From positions 9,199,213 to 9,263,212 of the forward strand of contig NC_053408.1 of the NCBI RefSeq assembly GCF_016859285.1: a stretch of 64,000 bases of DNA. Direction: 5' to 3'. This stretch comes from Xiphias gladius. Lineage: Eukaryota > Chordata > Actinopteri > Istiophoriformes > Xiphiidae. Positions 1-11,595 of this stretch are shown one piece after another. The translations under genes and the position numbers were made by a program. The notes below the pieces were generated by a model that saw only the letters and a list, made by a program, of their open reading frames with translations, was not told the origin of the DNA and did no database searches. Position 1 is the first letter of the stretch; each line of letters starts with the position of its first letter.

Positions 1-973
1 AATGTGAGGGCGAGAAGCCGGAAACAGTGCTCATTTGCAAACTAAGTCCTTGTCCAGGTGAGATCCACATACATGTCATTAGGGAACAGAGTTGATCCGT
101 TCACCAGCTGACCCGTCTTACATACACTGTTAAAGAAACTGGCTCTGCATGATCAAGTCATTTCCGTTCCATGATGGATGCAGAAAGAACTGGCAGAAAG
201 ATTTGTGTGTTTCTTTGGAAGAACTTGTGGGTAGTTTATGCACATTCCTGCACATTTAGTCTTAATCCCCTGGCAGATTTTAGATTTGTATATGATATTC
301 TTCTGACTCAAAGGTGATCTCACAGCCAGATCAAACTGGTTACACATTAACTCCCTCATGAACTTGAGCATAATTTAGCCAGAACTAACAGTTAGAACTG
401 CAGATTTAGCATGTCACATAGTCCACAGAGAAACAATCAACTTACATCAGCAATGTCAAAAAAATAGTGCGACAGGCCCAAATTGAGGACTAATAATTGA
501 CTACATTTTCCTGCTTCTATGATGAATCTCACCAGCTGTTCTGACTGCACTTGGTCCTTAGTCTACTCTAAGGACAAAGAACCTTCTGAATACCCAAAGG
601 AAACTGTCTAAACCAAAAGATATTTCAGCTTCCTTGTCAAAACATTTCTGCACTGATGCCCTCCTGCAGCTTTTCTCATGTTGCTTCCTCTTCAAAGAGC
701 TGGGAGCCACCACATTTTCCTGTTTCCCTGTGCAGGCAGTGAGTGGAAAATGGAGTGGTTTTTGTCAAAAACATGAAAAATTCCAGGTTGGGCCATGTGT
801 TCTGTAAATAGCACCAGGATTAGTTATAAGTTTCTCTACAACACAGGTCTACTTTTTACAGGAGCAAAAGGTTGTCAAGAACTTTTCTTGGGTCTTGTGG
901 CTCTTGTTTGGTGTCTTATTTAGGAATATTTTTTAGCCTCATTTTGTCCTGTCTTTGCTGTCATACACCTCAG

Positions 974-1760
974 GACAGCCAGTGTCTTCTCTCACTGTTG
1001 AAACAATGGGAATGGGAAACTCCACAATAAAAGATGAAACTATACACCAGAGGGTTCCGGAAAACCCTGTCCACAAAATCTCTTCGAGTAAGTTAGTATG
1101 TAATTTGTTTCAGAAATCAGTCATGTTGATCTAAACTTAAATATCTACAGTAGAAGTGTTTTTCCTTCAGTTTTGCTCTTAGTGATGTCCTCTCCCTTGT
1201 TATTACTAGATGAGCCATGTCTGGGGGATAAATCGATTTTCTGTCAAATGGAGGTTCTTGCACGTTATTGTTCCATCCCTGGATATAATAAACTTTGTTG
1301 TGAGTCTTGCAACAAGAAAGAAAACCTTGCCACTCATGCTCCTGACCTCCAAAACACCTCAGTGGCCTCAGTAGAACCTTTTCAACCTTCATCACCCAAG
1401 GCTCCTCTACCTGCTACGACCCAGAGCCCACCCCAAACCACTAAAGCCATCATCAGACGGCTATGGTCCACTGCCCCAGTGCCAACCAACGCAACCGCTG
1501 CTGAAGCTTCACCATCTACAGGTGCTGCTCTGCCCCAGGTTCCCACCAGCAACTCCTTCCTCACAGCTGGGAAGGGAGACTCAGACCCGGGGCCTCTTCT
1601 ACCTCCAGGGCCGCCACGGCCCACAGCAGACTCCAGTGGAGGTGCCACTAAGGAGCACAGTCCAAACAGCACTTTAGGCCCAGTCGCTGCCAGGTCAAGA
1701 AGGGACGATTTAGGATCCGAGAGGGACTCGACTCACAGAACCCTGTCAGATCAGAATTAA
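974..1760 (+). CDS. adamts14: ADAMTS14-type procollagen N-proteinase, last two exons (PLAC domain and C-terminal tail), partial
   Basis: Only the 3' end of the gene is in the window. Penultimate exon 974-1087 (acceptor CTCAG, donor GTAAGT) encodes the linker between the last thrombospondin repeat and the PLAC domain, including GNSTIKDE and NPVHKISS, which resemble the human ADAMTS14 linker as I remember it. The last exon, 1210-1760, joins in phase 1 and begins [16 protein letters not shown]. It holds the whole six-cysteine PLAC module (C-C-C-CC-C, with [12 protein letters not shown]) and then about 140 residues of Pro/Ser/Thr/Ala-rich, probably disordered tail ending LSDQN-stop. ADAMTS2, 3 and 14 are secreted metalloproteinases that remove the N-propeptide of fibrillar procollagens; the catalytic part lies off the left edge. 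ADAMTS2 and 3 share the PLAC motif. I prefer ADAMTS14 because of the GDKSxFCQMEVL wording, the proline-rich tail and the nearby tbata gene, matching human 10q22.1. The 974 acceptor could instead be a few bases downstream. Confidence 0.9.
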
Positions 1761-4450
1761 CGAACAGTGAGCGATGTTGTGAAGGTGCTGCTCAGTGAGA
1801 CGGTCTCATACATCAACTCACCCTTTGCAGCATCTGATAGACTTGCAGTTTTGCTGCAGATATTTTCTTTTTTTAAGATTTTTTTTCCATGCCAGTGAAC
1901 TGACCAGCGATGGTTACCTCATCAAATCTCCAGAGCGATCTGCACACTGCGTCACTCTGCCCTCTGTGCTTCAAATATGAAACAGAAGAAAAACAAGTTG
2001 TCAAAACGAAGGTGCTGTAAACTAAAACGACTACAAGACGTGTTCAAAATGTGATGACTGCATTGCTACATTCATGTTTTTATCTGTGTACAGTTGTGTA
2101 AGCCTGTTTTTTCAAGTGCATTAGAACTACTATTGAACTGGTATTGTGAACATGAGGAGAGGTCAAAGGCCACGGTTTTGGAGGTGCGTGTGTCTGCTGC
2201 GGAGTCTTGAGTGTGCCACCAGAATATTTATAGACCAATCAATTCATAAATTGCTAAATTTTAAAAACAATTATATCTTTACTAATTGAAATGATGCATT
2301 AAAAGTCTGTTCTAGATAAAAAAAATCTTTATTATCTGTATTCTGTTTTTTAAATAACGTATTAATGAATTGATCGAATAGTAAAAAGGAAACTGCAAAA
2401 ATTATTTTGAAAAAGATTTTTAAATTTTTATATTTTATCTTTAGATTCACTAATGTTTCTGCCTATGATATTTCATTGTGCTGCTCACTACTACAGGTTC
2501 CATTTCACGATCGCTCTAATTTAAAAATGGCTCTCACATTTTAGGATGCAAGCAGTGTGATGCCTAAGATTTATTTGAGGTCTAACCTTCAGAGGACTAA
2601 CTGGAGTGCTGACTGGCCAGCTGTTGATTTCTGACTGACAAGGCTTCATCCACTTAATCTTATTTTAGCTGAAGGTGGCAGCACCAAGCATTATACAGCT
2701 GACCAATCAGAGCGCCTGTTACTCTAGTAAACTTTAAAAGCACAGACACAGCAAGCGGTTTAAAGCTGTCTTCTTCTAGGATATTGCGATGGTCATTTTT
2801 CAGAGGTTTCTTCTTTTTTTTAGACCAAGCGAGTAATAAAATAATTGAAAAATTAGGCTATACTGAAAATAATTTTTGCACCCCTAGTTAAAACAAGAAT
2901 TTGTGGTTTTGGCACTAGTTAAGCTGCTTTAACCATTTTGTGGCAAATAACAGTTGGGCATAGTGACTTCCCAGACTTGTCTTGTTGCCAACCAGCTGAA
3001 ACGCTGCACACAAGTGCTAGGCGAATGGGTCAACCACAGCTCGTTGTTTTTTACATTTTTATCTTTTCCCTCTGCTTCCAGTCTTCATGTTAAGCTAAGC
3101 TAGCCGGCTGCTAGCGCTAGCTTCAGCCTTAACAGACATGAGAGTGGTATCGATCTTGTCATCTAACTCTCAGGAAGAAAGTGAGTGACCGTATTTTGCA
3201 AATGTAATGAATATCATAATCATTTTTTTTTTAATGTAACATTTAAATGATAATTTAATTAATGAATTTATAATAGCTTTTAAATAACTGATCAGTTTTT
3301 AAACTGATTATGATAAAACACTTTTTAAGTCTATAATTATTCCATTGGCACACTCCAGGCTTCACAGTCATCACTCCTGGCAGGGAGCTTCATTGCCTCC
3401 CTGTCCCTGGTGCTCTTTTTTGTTGTCCACATCCAACGTACTGGTGATTTTCCTCACTGATAAGCAGTGAGCAAAATCCCCTCTGTAGCATGCCCTCTCT
3501 CTGCCTTTGTGGAAGTCAGTTACTTACGCTTTAAAAACAAAAAGATTTCAGAAAAAACACATTATGATATTTTTTGTAACTGATATATTTTTCAGATAAT
3601 AATGTATATAGTGTAAATTTCAAGTTATGAAAAGTCGTGTTTTGCAATTGGAAAATACAGGTGATGCTGTAAGTCTACAGACTGTGGTCGGTCATACTGT
3701 TACACCATTCCTGCATTGCAGTTCGTAACATCATTATGTTTATTGTATAGTTCTTGTATATACATACGTGAATGAAAGCTTTAAATGTTAATATTTATTG
3801 AATTTTTAAGTGGTAAAAGAGAACAAAGTAAAAGACATTTGAAAGAACTGAGATTCTTGTTATTCCACTTTCCTCTATTTAATCTCCATTTACTGTTGTT
3901 ATATTTAGCGTTTGGCCTTTTCTTATTTGGCTTCCATTTAAAAGTGGACATGCACAACTATATGTAGAAACATATGTAACAGCTACTGTAATTGAGAGGA
4001 AGCACCTGTTATGCAGTGTGGCTATTGATGTAGTATTCAGAATAATTTTACAACGATGAACGGATGAAAATGAGTCAGGCAAAATATGCACATTTAAGAA
4101 CCTCATTAATTTTGTCCAGTCATATGCAGAGTACAGTTAGTCATGTGTCAACGGACGAGTGATGACTACTAATCAGGAGATTTTAATGAGGTTTGAGTGG
4201 CACACTTGACATTAATGCCTACTATGAGCAAGCTTTCTTCTTAAAGGCTGGCACTGGCTGCTGCGACTGGTCTCTGCCAGCTCTGCTCTGCAGAGCGCTG
4301 GAGCAAAGCTTCTCCTCCAGGCATCTCTGCTCTTGCTGAAAGGGCAGTGTTCTGCCGAGCAGCCAGGCTGTCACCGTGCCTCCATCTCCCAGTCTTCCCC
4401 TGTGAGTGATGACAGGGTGCTGCCGCTGTGTGTGTGTCACACAGACTCAG
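1761..4450. other. Tail-to-tail intergenic stretch between adamts14 and star2
   Basis: The plus-strand adamts14 and minus-strand star2 converge here, so both 3' UTRs must lie in this interval. I saw no third gene. The DNA is AT-rich and contains a copy, around 3075-3190, of a fish interspersed repeat also found near 31.5 and 56.1 kb. A minus-strand AATAAA (TTTATT at 3794-3799) is a possible star2 polyadenylation signal, about 650 bp past the stop. The minus-strand ORF at 4222-4440 lies in the star2 3' UTR and is not considered coding. Confidence 0.55.
3075..3190 (-). repeat. Fish interspersed repeat (family also near 31.5 and 56.1-56.45 kb)
   Basis: On the plus strand this reads as the reverse complement of a multi-copy fish sequence recognisable by the words TTAGCTTAGCTTAACATGAAGACTGG-like and GATGACAAGATCGATACC-like. 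Within the window the same words occur in forward orientation near 31500-31650 and in reverse at 56330-56455. It is non-coding; I cannot name the family. Confidence 0.5.
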
Positions 4451-7400
4451 TCAGCCCAGGGTGGCGCTCGCTGTGAGACGTCCACGGAGGTGTCTGGTGA
4501 AATCCAGCTGTGCTTGGGGCAAAGCTTGATTGACAATGGACTTTGGCAGCCAGCCCTGAGAACAAAGTTATCTTTGTTAGACCCCTGAATTGTATTTTGG
4601 TCTTGGTAAACAAAGGAGTTTGAGTATCATCTAGCTAGCCTCCTGCTGTACAATAAATATGTTCTTTTCATATGCAAATAGAGTTCCAATAGACAATATG
4701 TAGTTAAGTCTTCAGCAAATTAGTATGCAGTGTTACAGTATGCTCATACCTTTTCTGTTTTTTATAATCCATATTTTTATAGAAACTGTAATGCCGTACT
4801 GGGAATTGAAACAGTTATAATGGAAATGACATAAGAAATAATAATGACAATAACAAAAATAGTTGTTTGACAAAATAATACTAATTAAGGCCCACTTTCT
4901 AGATATTTCCCAATCATTCGGCCACATCTAACAATCTTCATCTGTGGATGGAGTTTGCTTGGTTGTCACTTACTGCTGTTAGTGTGACAACTGAGCCATA
5001 TCCATCACAAATGGACTCCATCAGCTGATGAAGACCGTGAGAGTCGGTTGACAGCTGACAAAGCTAGTAAGTGGACCTTAACAAGAGACAGTTTAAAAAA
5101 AAAAAAAAAAAAGAATGGTCGAAATCAAAGCATCAGATGCTGAGACATCCAAACTTTCAGTCCCCAGTTATAGGTCAACCTCCAAAACCTGAATCCTACA
5201 TTCCCCATAATGCAACTTGATAGTGTCTTTCATTAGACTGCCTGCTTCCTAAATTCCCACTTTTTTTTCATTTTCAAACAATCTATAGTTTGTAATGCAA
5301 GCTTTCTGCTGAAAAGTTTAAGTCCCAAGCCCCAACAATAATTAGTACACTGAACTTCATATGTAAAATTTACAATAATGCATCAGAACATACTGTATGT
5401 ATATAAACATGCAGTATACACATATAATGTGTACATCATGCGTAAGTTCTATGCAGTTTCCTGTCAAATGAAGTGTTAAGTCAGGCATTTCCTGTCAGTC
5501 ATATGAATCAAAACACCAGTTGCGGACTGATAATTTCATGATGACTCAGACAAAAAAAAAAAAAAAAGATCAACGTAACATATTGCTTTACTGAAACTGA
5601 CTGTTTGTGGTATTGTTCTTTTTGAGTTGTTTGTTTTGTTTATTGCACACAGCAGAAAATGGCCAATCTAAGAATCTCACCCCTCACCAGATAACCGTCT
5701 GGCAGAAGTGGTGGAGTTTAGAAACAATGTACAGTAACAGGAAAATGAATTACATAAACACAAAATATTTTTTACTATAAATGAATATTGCATACATTGG
5801 AGTCTCCAGATGCTTTTCTTTTTCCTGTTTCCTATATACATGAATTTACCTTCACATCCATATTAAGAAGCCATGTGAAGCGGCTTTTTCTTATATTCCC
5901 GTCCAGAGCCTGTATGATGATGCAGGTTGGTCCATCCTCAGCTCTGGAAATATGCAAACAAGCACATTAGCTCATTAGTATTCAACCAAGGATTGATTAT
6001 ATCTACTTATGGATTATGTGATTGTTCAGTATGTATCCTACTACTAAAATTGAAGAGTGGTTTGTGTGTGTGTGTGTGTCTGTATGTTTGTCTGTGTAAC
6101 TGCTCCATCTAGGAAGCAGCTAGGGGTACAGAATTTTAAACGAACCTATTTCTTAATGAGGCCTTTCAAATGACACCAAGTTTGCCCAGTTTGGTCGCTC
6201 CCCCTTCCAGTTCAGTTGTTCCCAGTTCAGTCGTTCTGTCTTTTTCCCTTGTGCATATACTGTGTGATATACGCTATTATTGTGAAGACGCAAGTTGTTC
6301 TGTGCATTGAGTCCAATAAAATGTATGTAGACGTGAGCTTAAATATCAGAGTTACAAACGAAGGTCCATCTCAGGCGTCACACAGCCATTGATGCACATA
6401 CTTATTTGGAAAGTTAATCAATTTAACAGCAATCGATAATACAACCAGACCAGGAGTGAGCAATCGTCATTATCATAAGAGACAAATGTGCATTTACATC
6501 ATTTATTTTGTAACTTTGGCGGCAAACTGCATCCCAAACTGTATAAATGCAGACATTACATTGTATATAAGGAGCTACTATAATTCTGTATAAGTAGCTG
6601 TAATTTGATAACCAATTTCATAGCAACTGTCAAAAAGCCCTAAAGTTTTGTATTCCTTTTTGTTACTCTTTCACTTATATAATGACATGTACATTTCTAT
6701 GCTTCACCTTATCTGTTTGGCCAAGCTGGGGGTGCAAGAAGTGACAATGTGACAAATGTGACAAATAATAACTGAATCTAACATTCAAATATACAATAAT
6801 ATTATTTCTACGCTATGTTACAACAGTTGTGTGTGTATGTGTGTGCTTCATATATGTGACATACACTTTTTGCCACATCCATTCCAAATTCACCATTATT
6901 ACTACTTTAATGTCTGCTCTTTGCACAAAATATTTATAATGGGTAAGACAAAAGATTAAAGGGAAATCAGAAAAGTTGGGAGTAAAAGCAATAAAAAGGG
7001 CCAAAAGTACATGGTCAAAAATCTTACAACCCTGGTAGGGCTTAAGACACATGTTGCAAGACCCAAAGGCTACTTTGTTCTACACTACCATGATTCTCTC
7101 CACACTTGCTTCTAGTGTGCTGAATTTTTAACACCAAGTCCCATCCTGACATTTGGGAACACTTTCGCCATATGCTAATTGTCAAACTATAAGGGTCAGT
7201 TCCCAAAAGTTTGCCATTTGGCATACTTCTGAATGGGGTGGTTGGCGTTCCCAAATGTCAATCCAAAAATGTTCATAAATGTCAGCCAGAGACTTGTTGG
7301 TCCTGGTATTCCCAGAGACCCCACATTCTGCAAACATAGGGTGGGAAGGGTCTAGAACAAGCCCACATGACCAAATCCCCTCTGTAACATCTAGGAAAAT

Positions 7401-10400
7401 AACTTGTTTTATATGGAATGATCAAGAGAGGATGGTGTGAAGATGGATGAGTCACACGCCCTCTGTCAAAGTTGGGCTGATTGGTGAACTTTTTTTGGAC
7501 ACTTGGTTAAATTAAATTATATTTACTCAGATCAATTCAATTCAATTTACTCAGTTAAATTAAATTGAGCTTAATTAATTCAATCAAATTTATTCAACTA
7601 AATTGAACAGTTAAATTCAGTGAATTAAATTGGGGCTATCTGATGGTCGAATGGGTGGGGTGCAAACCAAATGCGAGAAAATTCCCTAAATTTCCTGTCT
7701 GTCTTCACTGTCCCTACCAAATAATACCACTAAAAACTGAAATTTAATCAACTAAATACAAATATATAAAATTAAATGTATTCAATCAATTGAATTAAAT
7801 TGAGTTAAATTAACGAAATTTAATTATAGTCAATTAATTAAATTAAAATGATTTAAATTAATTTAATTCAATTATATTTACTCAAATTACATTGAGATAA
7901 ATTCATTAAATTAGATTATATTAACTCAATTAAAGTACATTAAATTTACTCAATTAAATTAAAATGAATTAAATGAATTAAATTATATTTATGCAATTAA
8001 ATTACATTAAAGTTAAACTAAACTCAATATTAATGGGTCTGTCATTTCTAAATGTAAAACATATTGTAGCATGTCTGATTGTTGCCATTCAGCAGCCGGT
8101 AACATTGTTGTACACAATACTTCCGGGCTACCTTCTGTAGAATACTAACTGGTCCTATTAATTTGATTAAAGTTCTCATCTTTCATTTCGATTTGGAAAT
8201 GCCTGTTTTAGTCTATAAAATCATTCCCTGCATGTCAAAGAAAATTCATATTCATTATGTCAAAACAAATTTCTACTCCTAGAAATCCTAAACTCTGTTT
8301 TAATGATATAGAAACATTGTGGGAATGTAAGAGATGTGACGTTGGATATTACATTGTTTTCTGTTTTAACTACTTCATTTTGAAGTCTATACCCGAAAGT
8401 GCTATCTTGAACAATAATGAAAAATATGTTTAGGATTTTCTTGAAAAACAGAGTTCATAAATAGAATGATTTAGATGTAACTATGGAAATAAATTGATAA
8501 ATAAATGGACAAAATCACCGTGACAACATAAATTTAGGGAACAAATTACAATTTGCAAGATACAAAGATGCAAATAGATGCTGTACGTCCAGTTTTCGAA
8601 AAATAGATTCATTATTTTTTATTTAGCTAATTTTTATAATTACAACTAATTTTCATAATTTGCTCTTGCTAGTATCTCTAAGTTAGAATATCCATCATCT
8701 TTCTTGTGTTCTTGTGTATAGAAATTCATTCAAATTCACTGGGCCCTAATTTTATATAAAGTACATCATTGCTAAAAGCATAATTCATGTTAGCATGCTC
8801 GTGTTAGCATTTAGCTCCAAGCAGCACTGTGCCTAGCAGGCTCAAAGAGCTGCTACCAGGACAATGGACTTTTAGTCTTGTTTATTGGCACTTCAAATAT
8901 GACAGTTATAAAAATGTGCTTATGTTCTAATCTTTTGTTCTGTTCCTCTATCTTCACATCCTTCAAAAACCTCGAATGTCTGTCTAATAAAACATTTTTA
9001 TCTATCACACGGGATATGACTGCAGATGTTTATGGCCATTGATATTAGCCGGTGCTTTCCATGTTACCACAGACTGTCATAACAAATTAAAATGTCAGAG
9101 CAAATAATAACACTGGATTTGTTACTGGAGAGCGGTGGTTCTCAAATTTTTTCTGGCAAGGTCCCCCTTCAGAGGACGAATAAAGAAAGTTTATGAAGCT
9201 TTTGAATATATTTTAACACATTAATGCCCAGTTGAGAAAGACTTATTTCCTGGTCTGCAGATGATTCTCCTACCTCACAAAGCCTGTCTGAGGTGGGAAC
9301 GACTCCAGCTGAATCGCTGCTCCTCCAAGATAAACGCTGGACTTTTGTTTGCAACTATGTCTGACACTCAGGAAATCCCTTTGGCCAATCAGATTTCCTG
9401 CTGTCTTGGCTGAAACCTCATGAGTGATAATCGTTTCAGGTCCAACGCGCTCCAGAATCTACAACAAGAGACAAGAGAAATATCAAATTCAGTTTGCAAA
9501 ACACCAGTTGGACTGCAGGACTGAATTGCAACTTAATATATGTAATGAGAGGTCTAGCAATGTGGGAATACATTTCTTGCTGCAAATATGTAGGATGATG
9601 TCAGTGAATTATGGCTTTAATCAGAAATGTGCAGACAACTAGACCTTCATCAAGTAAAAGAAGAAATCTTATCTCAGCATATATAACTGAACATTCTCTA
9701 AACGTGGGCTTCTTAAATAGTATTGGTATATGGTATTTTGATAGGTTATAGTTTCGCAGTTGATGAAATATCCAATTATTTGCAGCAGCCTCTTGTGAAT
9801 AGTTTTAAGGTCAGCAGCTCACTTTGATATGCTGTATGCTTGGGTTCCACTGCTGCATATCCTCCACTCTGACAAACAGGAGGTCGTAGAGCTCGTCCAC
9901 GCTGGCCTCCAGGACCGCCTCAATCCTGAAGACCTTCCTGGCCCCCGGCATTACTTTGCTACAGATCACATCCCCATTGCTCTTGAAAGGAGCAACAAAC
10001 AACCAACAAACATATATGATTGTAACAAAATTTTCACTATGGTCCAGCTTTTTTCAGAGTGCAGAGGCTGAACAGACATGAAATTTGGAGAAGGCACTCT
10101 AATCAATTAGACCTTACCTCTGTGATCTCAACCATCCATCCTTCTTTGTCCTCAAACATGCAGAGAGCCTTCCTCATTGCTTCTTGGCCTTGTTGTACAT
10201 AGAACAGCTCATCTTCTTTCGCTGGCACAGGCTTTACATCCTCTGGTTTGGGCTCTGCAAGATGTTAGTTATATTTCAACAACTACACTCTAAAAATTTT
10301 TATTGAAACCAAGAGAATTATGCTTTTTACCATTATTTTTTAAACCAGCATGCGTTTTCATGTGATGCCGGATTTGTCCCCATTGCTGCAGGTGCGTGAT

Positions 10401-10624
10401 ATCCTGGCCTATCACTGCCACAGCTGTGCATTGAAGTCCTGAATGATTGAACAGTTCAGAGATGCAAAAGGAGGGAAAAAAGCTCAGGAGTCAGAATGAT
10501 GCATTTGCATGAAAAGGAATAATGAAAAAGGTCTTCCGTCAGATTAATTAGGCTGTTTACCTGCCATATTCCTCAGATGTGGGTAGGAAATTCCACAGCA
10601 GAGCTTTACAACAGCAGGCAGCAT
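4451..10624 (-). CDS. star2: Steroidogenic acute regulatory protein paralogue (StAR2/STARD1-like), complete, 7 exons
   Basis: StAR moves cholesterol to the inner mitochondrial membrane, the rate-limiting step of steroid synthesis. Exons, in coding order: 10561-10624, 10346-10438, 10118-10254, 9823-9981, 9274-9458, 5850-5943 and 4451-4555. All have GT/AG borders and the phases match, giving 837 nt and 278 aa. Seven coding exons is also the layout of mammalian STAR. The N-terminus [20 protein letters not shown] is the typical StAR mitochondrial presequence, not a STARD3 MENTAL domain. The START domain runs from about residue 65 to the end and includes [65 protein letters not shown] and [14 protein letters not shown]. 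Equivalents of human Glu169, Arg182 and Arg188 are kept at 165, 178 and 184. The human RRGS PKA site is KQKS here, and an acidic residue at human position 173 is Lys. The wording suggests the teleost star2 branch rather than star1. Intron 5 (5944-9273) is large and repeat-filled. Confidence 0.93.
7495..8030. repeat. AATTAAATT-rich low-complexity array
   Basis: About 530 bp in two blocks are built from short variations on TTAAATTA, AATTGAATT and ACTCAATTAAATT. A less repetitive patch lies near 7640-7740. Many words are self-complementary, so either strand looks alike. No coding potential. It lies inside star2 intron 5. Confidence 0.8.
8755..8890. repeat. GCTAACAT/TTAGCATG-type fish interspersed repeat fragment
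   Basis: The words TTAGCATGCTCGTGTTAGCA, CTCCAAGCAGCACTGTGCC and CAAAGAGCTGCTACC belong to a repeat I recognise from many teleost introns. Related wording appears near 50390-50520. It is non-coding; the family was not assigned. Confidence 0.45.
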
Positions 10625-10979
10625 ACTGGCTGTCTTTGGCTTTGACAGGAAAGTAACAGTGTAACTCTGGTCTTTATATGGCCTGTGAAGGACACTACAC
10701 TGAGATAACAGCCACAGAAGAAGATATGAACTGTTCTGAATTCTGTTTTGAAGGCCACACTTCACAAGAGGTTTAGTAACTCAAAAATTACATTGGATGC
10801 AAAGCAGAGAGGGAAATCTAATGGTAAGAGCTCTGACTAGTTAGTGCATTTGTGTGAATTTTAAATCACACTTTTAAAATGTAAACTATGTGGAAGATTA
10901 GAATCTCCAACTTGACATCACAAATACAAGCAGCCAAAATGGGTTTTCTCTGTAAGGTGGCTGGGCTCACAATGATATA

Positions 10980-11320
10980 TAGGGTAAGGAGCTTTGAAAG
11001 GAGCTGGGGTAGAGCTTCTGTTCCTCCAAAGGAGCCAGTTGAGGTGATTCAGGCATTTGGTTAGGATGCCTCCTGGGAGCCTTCCATTGGAGGTTTTCCG
11101 GGCACGTCCAACTGGTAGGAGGCTCAGGGGTAAACCCAGAACACGCTGGAGAGACTACATATCTCATCTGGCCTGGGAACACCTTAGGGTCCACCAGGAG
11201 GAACTGGAAAGCGTTGCTGGGGAGAGGAACATCTGGACTACCTTGCTTGACCTGCTGCCACCATGACCCGATTTCAGATAAGTGGTAGAAAATAGACAGA
11301 TGGATGGATGTTCTTTGCAC
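10980..11320 (+). mobile_element. 3' fragment of a non-LTR retrotransposon
   Basis: Plus-strand translation gives GKPRTRWRDYISHLAWEHL and EELESVAGERNIWTTLLDLL, the C-terminal wording of a common fish LINE ORF2, followed by a short tail ending in GATGGATGGATG. The element is 5'-truncated and the frame is open only from 11057 to 11266, so it is a dead copy. The exact clade was not assigned. It lies just upstream of star2 in the opposite orientation. Confidence 0.7.
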
Positions 11321-11459
11321 TTATCGTGCACACATCTGTAACCAGAACTCTGAAGGTGAATATACAAACTTAATGAAGCGCAGTATCCTCAAAGCTTTTA
11401 CAGCGTAATATTCTGTTATCCTGTAACATACATTTAAGGGAGCTCAAAGATAAAAACAA

Positions 11460-11595
11460 CATTGTATTTAACAGCCAAAACCTATTTCCACATACTGTAT
11501 GCTGCAGTCTGGTAAACTGCGCTTTGTTGTACTGGTGCTTACTGTGTGCAATGATAATAAAGTTGAATCTAATCTAATCTAATCTAATCTCTCAA
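11460..11595 (+). mobile_element. LINE 3' tail ending in (AATCT)n
   Basis: The sequence TGTGTGCAATGATAATAAAG followed by repeated AATCT is the usual 3' end of CR1/Rex-like non-LTR elements in fish: an AATAAAG box followed by a short tandem repeat. Only the tail is present, with no coding part. Confidence 0.5.

Larger units (their letters stand above)
5944..9273. other. Large star2 intron 5, AT-rich and repeat-filled
   Basis: This 3.3-kb intron separates the fifth and sixth star2 exons. It contains a TG run (about 6060-6080), a second TG/TA patch near 6826-6845, a roughly 530-bp low-complexity AATTAAATT block (7500-8030), a GCTAACAT-type fish repeat near 8780-8880, and a repeat-like segment near 9125-9180. 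No exon was recognised in it on either strand. Confidence 0.6.

Noticed and set aside
1382-1672. Minus-strand ORF of 96 aa
   Set aside because: Antisense shadow of the GC-rich adamts14 tail exon; no domain.
4222-4440. Minus-strand ORF just below star2
   Set aside because: It follows the star2 stop at 4451 in the 3' UTR, and its translation does not match any part of StAR.
4451-10624. STARD3 identity for the START-domain gene
   Set aside because: There is no MENTAL membrane domain; the first exon encodes a StAR-type mitochondrial presequence and the exon layout is that of STAR.
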